Source: Erodium maritimum (Eukaryota; Streptophyta; Magnoliopsida; Geraniales; Geraniaceae). Taken from it: 64,000 nt of DNA. Below the pieces are notes generated by a model. It saw only the letters and a list, made by a program, of their open reading frames with translations, was not told the origin of the DNA and searched no databases. Positions 28,983 through 41,640 of the stretch are shown piece after piece. The position numbers were made by a program, and so were the translations under genes. The stretch lies in contig OY997592.1 of the NCBI GenBank assembly GCA_963921825.1, forward strand, positions 58,672,336-58,736,335, given 5' to 3'. Numbering within the stretch: the stretch's first letter is position 1; each line of letters opens with the position of its first letter.

Positions 28983-30094
28983 GGACGGTCAAGTTTTATG
29001 CTCCAAACCACATTTTCTGCTTGTTGCCTTAATGAGGAAGAGGTGATGGAGGTCGTGGTGCCGTACAGCCCACCGGATCCTCAGGTGTTGGAGCGGCTTT
29101 GCTTTGGTATGGTGGGCCGTTTGGCGTCTCCTAACCCTCCCCGGAAAGAGGTGATGCTCTCGGTCATCACGCGTGCATGGGGACGTGTCGGTGTGGGCGT
29201 AGTGGTCAAAGATCTTGAGCCTGACACGTTCGCATTCTACTTCGTGTCCTTGGAGGCTCAGGTTTGGGTTAGCCATAACGATTCGTGGTGCTTCTACGGT
29301 CATGCACTGCTTCAAAGGGAGATCACCGACCTTTTGGCTCGAGACATCCTGCGTCTAGACCGGCTCCAGCTTTGGGTGCATGCAAGGGGGATACTGCCCC
29401 TCGTCAAGACAAGGGAGACCGAGGAGATTATAGGTGCTATACTGGGAGAGCACGTGGAAACCCCATGTAATCAATGAGGCCTCTATTGGGGTGGGACGGT
29501 GATAGTCCAGTTCTGGATGGACATTCACCGACCCATTCAGCGTACCATGATCATGCGCCTCCGGAATACCCTGACCCGGTAAGGGTTAGTCTTACATATG
29601 AATGATTAAATTCCTTATATTTTAATTGCAGGAGGATCGGGCACATGGTCCGAGACTGTGACTGGGAGATGCTAGGGGTGCCCCGCTTTGATGACTTGAT
29701 CCTGGAATTCAAGACTGCCAAGGTGGACAGATCATACGCCACGAACTGGGGAAGAGAAGTACCTCCAGCACTGCCAGTATTTGCACCATTGATCTCAAAC
29801 ACACTACCTAAGGCTGAGTTATCTCGAGGGAAGGATCCTCTTGTAATCCCGTACACGATACCTAACCCGTTCCTTGGGTATCAGGGTCGGTTCGGGGTGA
29901 TGCCTTACCCTCGAGGTCCTGGTCAAACTTCAAAGATAAGCCCCTGGGTGTTCAGAGATAGCCCCCATGGGTTTATCCCATCTAGGAAGCTGCAGGGCTC
30001 GATGGGCCAGAAGAGGGATATAGCGGGGGAGCCGCGGGAAGACCAGACGAGGGCGGGGAAGCAGCCCTTCCCCGAGGGATGTTATACAACCTAG

Positions 30095-30491
30095 GCTCCA
30101 GGGACTTACTCTAGGAAGAGTCCTTGAGATGAGTTGGTACTCCCAACTACACTGCTATGTTCAAATTCGATAGCTTATTTGACAAAACGAGTCCGTAAAA
30201 ATCATGGACCGAGTAGCATTTAGGCCCTACTTTAAAGCGGTTTTGGTAGTTGGCACCTTTTGGTTTTATTTTCTGTTCTAGCTTTGGTTTCAATTCCTAT
30301 TTTAGTTACATTTTTTGTATTAGTTATGCTTTCTATAGTCGTTTCCTATTGGATCGGTTCGTTTTAGAGGGTTATTGGATCACTACCCCTTCAACGGTGC
30401 CATTAACTTGACACCCTGAGAATTAACTCTCAGAATGGAACGACAAGCGTACCGGTCGTCAAGTAGTATTCGAGGTTTAGTCCGAGTTATC
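30095..30491. other. Probable 3' region of the split LINE ORF1, no gene
   Basis: T-rich sequence around 30240-30370 resembles a retroposon 3' UTR, but no A tail or TSD was found. The last eight bases before 30500 form the hAT TSD described next. Confidence 0.35.
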
Positions 30492-30727
30492 ATACCCAAT
30501 AGGGGTTTTCAAAAATAACTGAAACCAGAGAAGCCAACTGAAACCAACCAGAACCAAAATCGAAGACACCAGAACCGGCAGATATCGGTAAAAACCAACG
30601 TAAAAATGATGAACCGGTCCTATTTTGGTCGGCTTCCGGTTTTTTCTTCCAAAACCAGCGGTTAACCGCTAAAACCAGACCATTTATTTTAAAATATAAT
30701 AAGCCCAATAACTTTTAGCACTAGCCC

Positions 30728-33615
30728 TGTCACGCCCCAAATCCGATTTTGACCGGACTCGAGACGTGAATTTAAAGAGATAAATAATAAAAGCAAATTT
30801 AATACTAAAAAGGGTCTCAAATAACAGTTTAAAATATTCAAATAACAGCGCGAGTCACAGCTCGAAAAAACCAAGTAATAAATGAGTTTAAACGTCAAAT
30901 AAACAACACGTCTCTAGACCACACTAGACACGACCCTCGCTAGCTCCCAAGCTCCGAGAATCTCGCTAGCACAAATCCCGCTCAAGACCTATAAAACAAC
31001 AAAGTAAAGGGGTGAGATTTCGCTCAGTAGGAAAAGTAGTTAAGGTGATGAGCGTCCGCTCACCACCGCGAGTAACCGTCCAATTAGGGCATATTAGCAA
31101 GGCACAACCCTAATGACTTCCACGGAGAACACAAATTCACAACCACACTTACATGACCACTATCACACTGTACTCACATCACTTATCCAATCATCGATCC
31201 TACCATACACAGTAAAACAATCATACGTCCCGTACCGCAGTCCCCGAACTCTACCGGATGTACACAACCCGACTCTATCATATCGTACCAGAACACTCAG
31301 CATCGGCCTGGATATCTTCCCGGAACCGCATCGGGGCACAGTCACAATACATCGTACCGGAACACACAACCTCGGCATAGATGCCTTCCCGGGAATCCGT
31401 CGGGGCACAATCACTATATTGATCACGTAACCGTCGGCCTAGACACCCTACACCGGCATACCCCCTCGATGTAGGTATCGTACCAGAACCACACCCCGGG
31501 GGACCGCGCATACGTGGGACCACACCGTCGGCCTAGGTACTACCCTACACCAGACGTACCCCCTCGGTGTAGGTACCATACCGGAATACAATTCCTCTTG
31601 GAACACACATCAAGAGAATAACATGCATCATAATGTCATAGTTCAACCACGGCTTACCAAGCCCAACAATCTTACCACAACACATCACATCGGTCTATCA
31701 ATCACCCGATCATATCACAAACATTGGTTCACGTCATATCAAGCATGGCACACTTGCCCAAAACATAACAACACGCTACACCGAGTATATCATATCGTGA
31801 TTGTCAATCTAACCACCGCTAAATCACACATCATGCATCTCAATCAAAGATCATGGCATTTCAATCCACATTCAACCTAAGGGCTCGACATGGCCCGCAT
31901 GCATTTCTACAGCACGACAATCCCAAACTTACGTCTCGACATGGCTCGTAAGCTATCCCTCATTTCACTCGTTCCTCACATCTTAATCATGCAATTCTAA
32001 CAGTTTAATCAATTATTTACGACCTATAGGCATACTAGTAACTTTCCACAATTAAACCGGTATTCGCTACTTTCCCAACCTCAAAAGCAATCTGATCCCG
32101 CAGCGGACGACTTGGCTAGCTTCCTTCTTGTCACTTCACGAGGTCCAAAGTCTCATCCTCCGTCAAGCTCGGGTCCAAAGCCTAAGATTACAAGCAATAC
32201 AAGAATTAACGCTAATTCAAGTGTGGATTAAAGAGGGAAATAGCCAAACTAATCCCAAATGCTCAACTTGGCAAAATGGGCCCGGAAGGCCCATTTTGCC
32301 CGGAATCGGGAAAACGTCCCTCGGGACTACGGAAATTCCCCTTTTCATGTCTATCAAACCTAATTAATTTACTTGTTCCAACGCACTTGACGGAATTAAA
32401 TTCCGAGGTCCAAGCGTTTTAAATTCGCATTTAAAGTTTCTAAACATTTTTCCCGAAGTTTCATGAATCACATCCTTAATTCGTTCCGGGTGTGAAAACA
32501 TCGTCCCGGGGTTTACCCACGACCGCTCCATTTACGAACCCCCCAAAACCCAGTCATGTGGGCCCCAAGGCCACACATGGCCGTGGGTGGCCAAACCGGA
32601 CCGGCCGGTCACGGTCCATGGGTGGCCGACCATGGTCGGTTCCGGTTCTAAGGGTGGCCGACCTTGGCCGTTCATCCCCTCCTCCGGTGGCCGGATTCCG
32701 GTGACCGACCGGAGCTCCGGCGAGCCTCCGGTCGCCGGAAAAATACCTAATTTCTCCAACAAGCTCCTAACTACTTCTAGGTTCTCCATAACACCATTTT
32801 TAAGCTTTAGAACTTCAATTTTCACCTCAACTTATCCAAAGTTTCAAGACCCATGGTGGGTTTCATCAAAAACAACTCAAACCAAATGATTTCCATCATC
32901 CAACTCCACTTCTTCTTCACAAATCAACATTTAAACCATCCAACACCCAAAACCCACTAGTTCAAGTCATCTCTACTCAAACCCACAACACCAAATTCAT
33001 CAAATAGGGAAATAAAGCATACCAACCTCTAGGAAATGAAGAGATGAAGAAGATGAAGTAAATTTGAGGAGATTTGGTTTAGAAATAGCCAAAAAAGAGC
33101 TTCCTTTCTCTTGCTTCTTCTTCAAGCTTCAATGGAGTTTTACACTCTCTCTCTTCTCTCTATGGGGTTCGGCCAACAAGAAGAAATGAGCAGAAATTTT
33201 GCCCCGTGTGGTCTTATCCTCTAATTGGAAAAGTCCCTTTCGTCCTTTAGCCCATCTCTCTCTATTTTGTCCATATGTGGGGACCAATTGGTCCTTTAAC
33301 CCACTTTACTTCCCCTCCAAGCTAACATGTACATGTGTCCATATGGGGACCACTCCTACCCAAAGTATCTCAGCTCATATTATTTTATTCGTTAATAATC
33401 CAAAATCGACCTAGTTTGACCCAGGTTTGACTTTTTCACAAAAGCTGTCATTTGAAAGGAAATGACAAATCTAAGCTAACCGTAACAAGGGCTAAGCTTT
33501 TTGGGTCTCAGAAAGGTCCTGAATGACTCCCGGAGTCATCGTTGACTTTCGGTGGAAAGTCAACTTTCCCCAAAATTTTCCGGTTCGACAGGGATCGGCC
33601 GGGGCGGTTCTTACA
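30728..33615 (-). mobile_element. Solo LTR, Ty3/Gypsy-like (copy 2, inverted)
   Basis: On the + strand it starts TGTCACGCCCC and ends GGCGGTTCTTACA, the reverse complement of copies 1 and 3. The 5-bp repeats AGCCC at 30723-30727 and 33616-33620 are identical, so it is a clean solo LTR insertion. A GC-rich tandem block with CTACACCGAGGGGG complements spans about 31260-31600. Confidence 0.88.
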
Positions 33616-33630
33616 AGCCCACTTAACATT

Positions 33631-36211
33631 TGTAAGAACCGCCCCCGTTCGATCCCGGTCGAACCGGTGGTTTTTGGCGAAAGTTGACTTTCCGCTGGAA
33701 AATGTCAACCAATGACTCCGGGAGTCATTCGGGACCTTTCCGGGACCCAAAAAGCTTAGCCATCATTACAGTTAGCTTAGTTGGGTCGTTTCCTTTCAAA
33801 CGGCTGTAATAGTGAAAAGTCAACCTGGGGTCAATTTCGGTCAAATCAAGAGTCTTAAGGATTTAAATTATTGTGCTGGATTTTCTTAAGAATAGAGGTG
33901 GTCCCCACATGGACATGTGTCCATAGTGGCTTGGGTGAGAAGAAATGAGGGAGAAAAGACCCTTATACCCTTAAAAGTGGTCATGAGAGGCTTTTAGGCA
34001 AATGAGGCAATTGGGTCACTACCAAATTAGGTTTTAAGTGGATTGGGACAACATTTCAGCCCATTTTAGTCACCTTGTCTGAATTTTAGAGAGAGAGAAG
34101 GAAGAGAGAAAGCTATGGAAGCTTGAAGAAGAAGAAAAGAGGAAAAGAGTGGTCTTGACCTAGTTTTCAACTCAACTCTCATCAAAATCACCATCTTCCT
34201 ATTCTATTCTCCATTTCCAAGGTGAATCCTCTAACCTTTTTCGTTTTTATGACAATTTAGATTATGGGTTTGGGAGAAAAGGCATGAAAATGGTTGGATT
34301 CAATGGGTTTTTGAATTGGATGCTTAGATGATTGGTTTTTTTGGAGTTAAGAGGGTGTTTTTGAGTAGAAATCAATTGGATTTTGATGTTTTGATGAAGA
34401 CCCATCATGGGTATTGGAGTATTGAGGGTTTTGGAGCTGTTTTTGGAGGTTTTGGGGGTCAAAAATGGAGTTTGGAAGGTCTGGTTTCGTGGAGAAGGAG
34501 CTGGAGGAAGAAGATGGACGAATCTGTCCGGACCCGTCACGACACACGTCATGGTTCCGTGACGTCACCCGTGACGGGGAACCTCAGGGTTCCGTGACCT
34601 GTACCGTAACGGAGCCTATCAAGGCTCCGTGGCCCAAACCGTGATGGGTCAGAATTGGGCCTTTTGGGCCCATTTTGGCGAAATTCGAGTAATTGGGACG
34701 GTTACCTATAACCGAGCCCTTTTGGGTTTAATTGGGAGTGTTTTCTCTAAAACCAATCTTGAACTACTCTTAATTCTCGTATAAATTTGTGATCTTAGAC
34801 GTTGGACCCGGGCTCGGTGGAGGAGGCTTTTGGGCATCTTGAAGTGACTAAGCGTTTGGAAAGCGATCGAGGTAGGGAAAGTAGCTAATATCGGTTTAAT
34901 TGCGGAAAGTTACTAGTATGCATATAGGTTGTGAATACTTGATATAATAATAGTATGCATGTAGGATGTGAGGAACGAGTGAAATGAGGGATAGCTTACG
35001 AGCCATGTTGAGCCGTAAGTTTGGGAATTGTCGTGCTGTAGAAACGCATGTGGGCCATGTCGAGCCCCTAGGTTTGTGTGTTGAGTGTGATGTCATGATC
35101 TATGATTGTGATGCTCGATGTGTGGTTTATCCGTTGTGGGATTGAGAATCATGGTATGGTATGCTCGGTGTAGTATGTTGTTATGTTTTGGCAAGTGTGA
35201 TATGCTTGATACGACATGAACCAATGTTTGTGATATGATCGGGTGATTGATATACCGATGTGATGTGTTGTGGTAAGTTGGCTCGGTTGGTATGTCCTGG
35301 TTGAATTATGGTACTATGGTGTGTTGAGACTTTCGTCGTGTGTTCCGAGACGATGTGTATTCCGGTATGATACCTACACCGAGGGGGTATGCCGGTGTAG
35401 GGTGGTATCTAGGCCGACGGTGTGGTCCCACGTACGCGGTCCCCCGATGTGACTAGTTCCGGTACGACATCTACACCGAGGGGGTACGCCGGGTAGGGTG
35501 TTTAGGCCGAGGATGGTGTGATCCATACCCCGATGCTGTGTGTTCCGGGAAGACATCTAAGCCGATGTTGTGTGATCCGGTATGATGTATCGTGATTGGT
35601 ACCCCGATGTGTGTTCCGGGAAGATATCTAGGCCGATGATGTGTAGTCCGGTACGATATGGTTGAGTCGGGCTGTGGACAACCGGCGGAGTTTGGGGACT
35701 GTTGTACGGGACGTGTGATTGTTTCACTGTATGTTGTTACTTGGTGATTGGTTGTGTGAGATGAGTAAGTGCGGTTATAGTCATGTGAGTGTGGTTGTGA
35801 TTATGTGAATTCTGTGATATTCGTTAGTTGTTGTGCCTTGCTAGTATGCCCTAATTGGACGGTTACTCGTGGTGGTGAGCGGATACTCATCACCTTAACT
35901 ACTTTTCCTACTGAACGAAAGCTCACCCCTTTACTTTACTGTTCTACGGATCTTGAGCGGGATTCGTTCTAGCGGGATTCTCGGAGCTTGGGAGCTAGCG
36001 AGAGTCTTAGGCTAGTATGATCTAGAGACGTACTTTTCTATTTTTATTAAACACTGTTCTTACTGGATTTTTTGAGCTGTTGACTCACATTGTCGGATTT
36101 ATTGGCTGAATTATTATTTTGGAACTTATTTCTTTTACACTTTGTTTACATTCATTATTGTTTCTTAGTTCACGTCTCGAGTATGGTCAAAATCGGATTT
36201 GGGGCGTGGCA
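33631..36211 (+). mobile_element. Solo LTR, Ty3/Gypsy-like (copy 3)
   Basis: It starts TGTAAGAACCGCC and ends GGGGCGTGGCA, flanked by identical 5-bp repeats ACATT (33626-33630 and 36212-36216). It lies head to head with copy 2, only 15 bases apart, but each has its own TSD, so these are two separate insertions. It holds a tandem block at about 35355-35650 with CTACACCGAGGGGGTA units. Confidence 0.88.
35355..35650 (+). repeat. GC-rich tandem block in solo LTR 3
   Basis: Units of about 55-110 bases share TTCCGGTA, ACACCGAGGGGGTA and TAGGCCGA. The inverted counterpart in copy 2 is at about 31260-31600. Copy 1 lacks it and has a different 47-bp array there. Confidence 0.7.
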
Positions 36212-36342
36212 ACATTTGGCTCAACTAATTTTTAACTTAACTATCGACCTAAACCTAAAAATTCTCTACAAATATTACTTAATCCAACTTAACATGACAG
36301 TCTTTCTCTCAAAGTGTCGCCTCTCTCAACCTCCCACTCTCC

Positions 36343-37691
36343 CAGGGCCGGCTTAACTTTTAAGCGAGTTAAGCAATCGCTTAAGGCCACCAATCAGAAA
36401 AGACCCCGTAAAATAAAAAGTCGTTTAAGACATTGGGTAAAAAATACCCCATAAAATTAAAGATCTGTTATTATTTGATAAAACGTAATCAAGTGAAAAT
36501 ATTAGACTTCTAATCTTGAAATTAAAATTTAATACTAGTTAGGCCTAATTTTGATCTCTTTTCAAATTCATTTTTCAGAAAAGTATTTTTCATCCAAATG
36601 GAAGACAATTTTTCTTGATGGTTGAACATTCTAACAACTCTATGGATGTTATTTCGTAGTGAAAACTATCGTTAATGAAAAAAAACATGCAAGTTCTATT
36701 TATCAATGATCAATGAATTAAAAATAAGGATAAAAAACAATGGAATCATAAAAAAAAACGTGGATATTTATATATCAATACACTATAGTACTTGTTTGAG
36801 GAATCACAATCAATTTATCAACTTCATTACAGAAATGCTCAAACAAAAAAATCTGGAAAAGTAAGCTGTCAAAATTGATTTTTTTTTTTTAATATTGGCT
36901 ATATATGTCTGATCAAAACAGAAAAAATGCAAAACAAACATATGAGAAATCCATTGAATATTTGATTTGATATCTCGTACTTCCCTTAGTATTTTATAAA
37001 CCAATTTCTCAGACATTCAATAATGAAACTATGCATCTAAAGATGAATATTAAAGAATATCAATATTCTCTTATTGAAAAGGAAACAAGACATGCACATA
37101 TTAACAATCAGTGCTAGAATGTATGGTTTTTGTACGCATATTTAGTAAAAACGAGCATTTATCAAAAAATAATCCATAGAGTTCATGGACTAAAAGCATG
37201 AGTCTCGGTGTGTTTGACAATATTGAAAATCGGGGTTACTAATATACACTATAAATTATCTAGAAAAGATTTTAAGTAAAGAAATTTTTAGAAGTTGATG
37301 ATAATAACTAGCCATACAAGACGTCACATATAAGCTAGCATAATTTGGCGTAACCATCTAGAATTATCTTAAACGTGTCATATTTTAACTTGCCATGAAC
37401 GTATTATGTTTATAGATAAATGTGAATCCTTAAGCTTTTAGATTTTTGTATAGAAATTCTAGATAGTACATCTTATCCATGGAGGATGTCTTGTTAAAAA
37501 TTAATCTTCATCATTCATTTAAGATTTTGAGTGTTATAAGTGGAAGTTAAAGCTCATTTGTTCAATATCATCTAGTATAATTTTTCTATACGAACATGTT
37601 TACTTATTTTTTTATTATATTCTTTCATAAAGAAAAAAAAGACATCGATCAATTCTTGCTTTAGTCCACAATAATCATTGGGCCGATCCTG
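36343..37691. mobile_element. hAT-type element nested in the larger hAT element
   Basis: CACTCTCC is repeated exactly on both sides (36335-36342 and 37692-37699), an 8-bp hAT TSD. The ends are CAGGGCCGGCTTAA on the left and the complement of CAGGATCGGCCCAA on the right, matching the CAGGGCCGGC class of plant hAT ends. The 1349-bp interior is AT-rich with no transposase, so it is non-autonomous or decayed. Confidence 0.82.
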
Positions 37692-38589
37692 CACTCTCCA
37701 GAAATAATCAAAGCCACTCATGTCTTGAATTGTTGTTGAGTAAATCTCTCCTACATATCTCATATACCCTCATCTCTCTTACATCACTAGATCTATTATT
37801 TTATATTTTTAAGCTTTTTAGTTTAAGAATAAAATTCAATCTACAACTGTTTTGTTTTGTTTTATGTTTTTTTTCAGTTATGAAATTAGATGCTTGTTTT
37901 TATATATGGGTTAAATTTACCAAACTTTGTTAAATGTTCAAATCTTTGTTTCTGGTGCATGAGGATTGTTTTTGCTTTGATGTAAAATATTTTTATATTT
38001 CTTTATTTAATTTTATTGTGGAAATGTTATGTCCTTTACAATTAGACTGAGATCCACTTATATCATCTTCGTACAATGTAGGATATACGTTGTTGTTTTA
38101 TTAACAATATTAGGATCTTTAACAATGTTTTTGTTATTCATTTTTTATATTATTTGAGACTAATCTTAATAATGTGGTGGTGCTTGAATTGAACATGTGG
38201 AAAATAAAAAGATCTACAAAGCAATACTGATTAATCCTTGAATTGAAGTAGCAAGGCAATAGATGTAAACGTTATTTTTGACCCAGAATTCAAAACTACG
38301 GAATAACTAACATATGAGAATGGACATATGAATCTTAAAAAGACTTCAAAAATAATCTCATACGCCTAATCTAAGTTTAAATTGAGGCCTAATGTATAGG
38401 CCCAATGTTTTTTGGTCGGTCCGGTTTCTAACTGTAACCGTCTGAAATGATTTACGGTTAAAACCCACCGGATTTTATTTTTCGGCCTTGGGGCGGTGTT
38501 AAAAATCTTAAAACCGGTATGTTCCGGTTGGTTTTAAAATTGGGCCCCATGGTCGGTTAAACCGACCATGTACAACCCTAATACCCAAG

Positions 38590-39900
38590 GGAGCAATCAG
38601 ACAAGCATTTTAATTAGTTAATCTGTTACTCAAGCTATTTCTTAAATGATGATTGGTTTGGTTTTGAAATAATGATTCAATACAATGATAAAAGCAATAT
38701 AAATGGATTGAGAACAAGCACACAATGTCACAAATGGATTGAAAATTGGAGATTAAATGTGATCTAGGACGTTAGTGGGGTTCGAATGTGATGAACAACT
38801 TAACGTGATTCGATATACATTTGCAACTAATACCATTCTAAGGGCAACGGATATTCTCTCAATGTAGTCATAACCATCTCCCGATCGTATTATGACCCTA
38901 ATGTACTCGGTCCACCTAATTATCTCTAATCTAGGTGTAGAACGGTACAAAGCATTACATTTTATGAATTCTTCTAACTTTCGGGTTTTACACCTATAGC
39001 TATTGCACTCGTGTCAGGCTAACCATATTCTAGTATAGGTTGAAACCCGAACTATCTAATTCCTATTTCTTATTCTTAAACTCATTTCTCAATTATTGGT
39101 TAAGAAGATTAGCTCATGTATGTACGTGATCAAGGCAATGTAGCATTATGAACGAAATTAAATAAACACTTTCCTAGATACTAGTTTGACAAATGTACAA
39201 CCGAACATGTTAAATCAATTCACCACATCGTTCCTCTAACCCTAGATCAATATGGATAGCAAATGAATAAGAAAACAAGGCAAGGATCGAAAGAACAATA
39301 TTCATATTAATGATGATAGTAGTACAAATATGAAATATCAATCCAAACTACAAAACAACCTATATGTGTTTCTCGTATATCTCCTTTGATCTTCTCCAAA
39401 ATCTCTCCAAGCTCCCTCCAAATGTTATTTTCAGCTCCAAAAACGTGATCCCCCTACTACAATCCCTAAATTTATAATTATACTTCATTAAACCTTAGGG
39501 ATAAGACGGGAAATTCGCCAAAAAATAATAAAATATGTGTGCCCACGTTTTTCGCATGCCGTGTGGCCAACGTGTATTTTGGGCAGTGGCGAATCTTTCA
39601 TACAAGTTGTAGATAGTTGAATTCCTTCGATTTAATATCTTACGAACGAAAATCGAAACTCGAATGCGAAAGTTATGCCCTTCACAAGATCAGCTAGACT
39701 CCAAAATTCCTTAAGCTGATTTTTTGCTCCATTTTTCTCCAAAACTCCTTATTTCATATCAAACTCCTAAATACCACTGAAAAGAGACCAATTACATAAA
39801 TCGAGAAAAAAAATACATTACATCACATAATCCCGGGACTGAAAAACTTAGAAATGTGGGGTAAAAACATCTAGAATAAATGCATTTTACGTTCACATCA
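38590..39900 (-). mobile_element. Probable Gypsy-type LTR fossil (Tat/Athila-like)
   Basis: Read on the minus strand, it starts TGATGTGAACGTAAAATGCA at 39900, similar to the start of the LTR at 27158. It has the GTTCGATTTTCGTTCGTAAG-like and AAGTTATGCCC-like passages often seen in these LTRs. The left boundary and a TSD could not be fixed, so the span is approximate. No coding region is present. Confidence 0.45.
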
Positions 39901-40109
39901 GGTAACGACCATTATAATGACTATATTTTTTATTTAATGAAATCTACTTCTTATTCTAAAAAAACAACTAAAGGTGTGAGATAAGCTTTAGCCTATACTA
40001 AAAATAAACAAAACAGTGGGATAGAACATGTTTAACTGAATAAATAAAATATGATTGCAATATAAATATGGAAACAACCGTTTCAACAAAAACGAATTGA
40101 AACATTTTA

Positions 40110-41292
40110 CACAAAGAGTTTGTACAATTTTTCTCTCTCTAGACTTTCCCTTCTCTTTCAAACCCTACCCGACCCTTCTCTTTTGTCCCAGCCGGCGGCG
40201 TCAGATTTAGCTTCCTCTTGAGCCAGTGAAGATGCCAACGGACACCGTTCCTTTGTTTCCTTTTCTTCCTTTCTCATTTTTCCTTTTCCTCCTGTTTGTC
40301 CCCCTTTTTTGGTTCTCTTTAGAGCTTCGACCTTGGTGGAGTTGATTTTGTGTTTCTGCTACCGTTCCTCTAGACTTCCATGCTTGTTCTTGGTGTTCGT
40401 GGTGTATTAGGCCTCGTCGGAGAAAGTCTAAGAAGGGGTTTGGCCTTTTGGGGGATTTGGCGTGAAGCCAGAGTGGGTTGTGTTGGCGAGGCTTGTGATG
40501 TTTTCCTTCTCTGGTGGAGAGTCTAAAGAGGATTGCTAGTGGAATTTGAGAGTTGGGGTTGATTTTAGATCTACGCTTCTCTTGGCTTCTTCTACCCATG
40601 TTTGGATCTTCCATATCTCCCTTCTGATTTTATAAGTGTATCAGACGATCTTAGTGGTTGTATTTCTCGGTGTTGGTCAGCGGCTTCTCATCGGATTTTA
40701 GGGGATTTGGGGTGTGGGGTTCTCTATTTCACTGTGTCCAGATCTTGTGTGTTGGTGTCATCTCCTTGCTCAGTATCATTTGGATACCGATTCTCACCCG
40801 TTCGGGGCACCTCTCAGTGTTAGATGGAGGTGTGTTACTTTTCCAGTAACTGAGGATCGAGCATAGAATGCCTCAAAAAGTGGGGGAGTCTTTGCAGTGC
40901 TACTTGTGGGTTGGACGTGTTGTTGGCGTGTGGGTAGGACGACGTTTTTAGTTTCGGCTACATGAGGGTCTCGATGTTTCATTTTTATTGTATCATATTT
41001 TACTTTTTCGTACTTAATGTTGGGAATATCTAGGTTTTTAGACCTTCTTTTCTCTTGTTTTGTTGCTTAGTTTTGCACTATGGAGTCCTAGTGCAACCCC
41101 TTGTTGGGTATGCGTTGCTTCATGGTAAATAGATCTGGGTATTTTGACCTTTGTTCTCCCGTTCACAGGTACAGGTTTTACTGGTTTGAGGTGCAGATGT
41201 CGGCATGCTCTTGTTCTGTAAGAGGGTTTCATCCCTTCTTTCTATTTTTTGGTTGAAAACGATGACTAATATATATATATGCTGATAAAAAA
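40110..41292 (+). mobile_element. LINE-like retroposon, boundaries approximate
   Basis: It begins in a TC-rich leader (CTCTCTCTAGACTTTCCC) followed by AACCCTA-type leader sequence, and ends TATATGCTGATAAAAAA at about 41292. That ending matches the LINE tail at 24860-24992. The interior is GC-richer, with short open frames on both strands (minus 40614-40207, plus 40602-40823) and no recognised domain. No clear TSD was found. Confidence 0.45.
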
Positions 41293-41299
41293 CAACGAT

Positions 41300-41640
41300 C
41301 ATATTGTTATAAAAGGATTAAAGATTAATTTTTTTCAGTTTGAAAAATTGAAAACAATTCATACAAGAGGGTCAAAATTTTCAAAATTAAAGTTATATTT
41401 GTATTTAACAATCCATTCTTCATCGAAAATATCAAGACAAATTATTTTGAAATTCTACACCTTTCCTTTTGATCTTTTTTTTTTCTTGCAAAATACAAAT
41501 TGGTAAAAGTCATATTTTTTTTATTATAATATTGTAAGTTGTAAAACTTGATCCTGTATCTTAACCGCATGTTTGTTCTTCATTTCTAATTTGACCTTCA
41601 TATTCATTAATTTTGACGTGCCAAAATACAAACGAGTGCA
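41300..41640. other. AT-rich intergenic DNA
   Basis: Nothing recognised. Confidence 0.4.

Larger units (their letters stand above)
26603..30094 (+). pseudogene. LINE-type ORF1 (DUF4283 and zinc knuckle), split by a solo LTR
   Basis: The N-terminal part is open at 26603-27160: Pro/Thr-rich, with a basic KERKKRR patch. It lacks an ATG at its very start. The DUF4283 part is open at 28995-29477, with LERLCFGMVGRL, DTFAFYFVSLEAQVWV and RLQLWVHARGILPL, the usual family blocks. FWMDIHRPIQRTM follows in another frame. RIGHMVRDC at about 29637-29663 is the back half of a CX2CX4HX4C knuckle; the front half and the segment before it are missing, a deletion of roughly 20-30 residues. A C-terminal frame runs to 30094. 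The LTR at 27158-28982 lies between the N-terminal part and DUF4283. Plant DUF4283 proteins with this knuckle are mostly LINE ORF1 products that bind nucleic acid. No reverse transcriptase follows. Confidence 0.72.
30500..38580. mobile_element. hAT-type DNA element with 8-bp TSD, filled by nested insertions
   Basis: ATACCCAA flanks it on both sides (30492-30499 and 38581-38588). The ends are TAGGGGTTTTCAAAA on the left and the complement of TAGGGTTGTACATGG on the right. Subterminal regions at 30510-30690 and 38410-38570 are rich in AACCGGTT-like motifs (ACCGGT, GGTTAACCG), typical of hAT ends. Without the two solo LTRs (30728-36211) and the inner hAT (36343-37691) about 1.3 kb remains, with no transposase frame, so it is non-autonomous. 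Confidence 0.75.

Noticed and set aside
29579-29632. Short intron (GTAAGG to TTGCAG) inside the LINE-type ORF1
   Set aside because: About 54 bases is too short for a normal plant intron, and removing it does not restore the knuckle's first half, so a deletion fits better.
31113-31430. Open frames on both strands in the GC-rich block of the inverted solo LTR
   Set aside because: The block is a tandem repeat within an LTR; repeats readily keep frames open by chance.
40207-40614. 135-codon Lys/Arg-rich minus frame as a nuclear protein
   Set aside because: No family resemblance; it is antisense within a LINE-like retroposon leader region.
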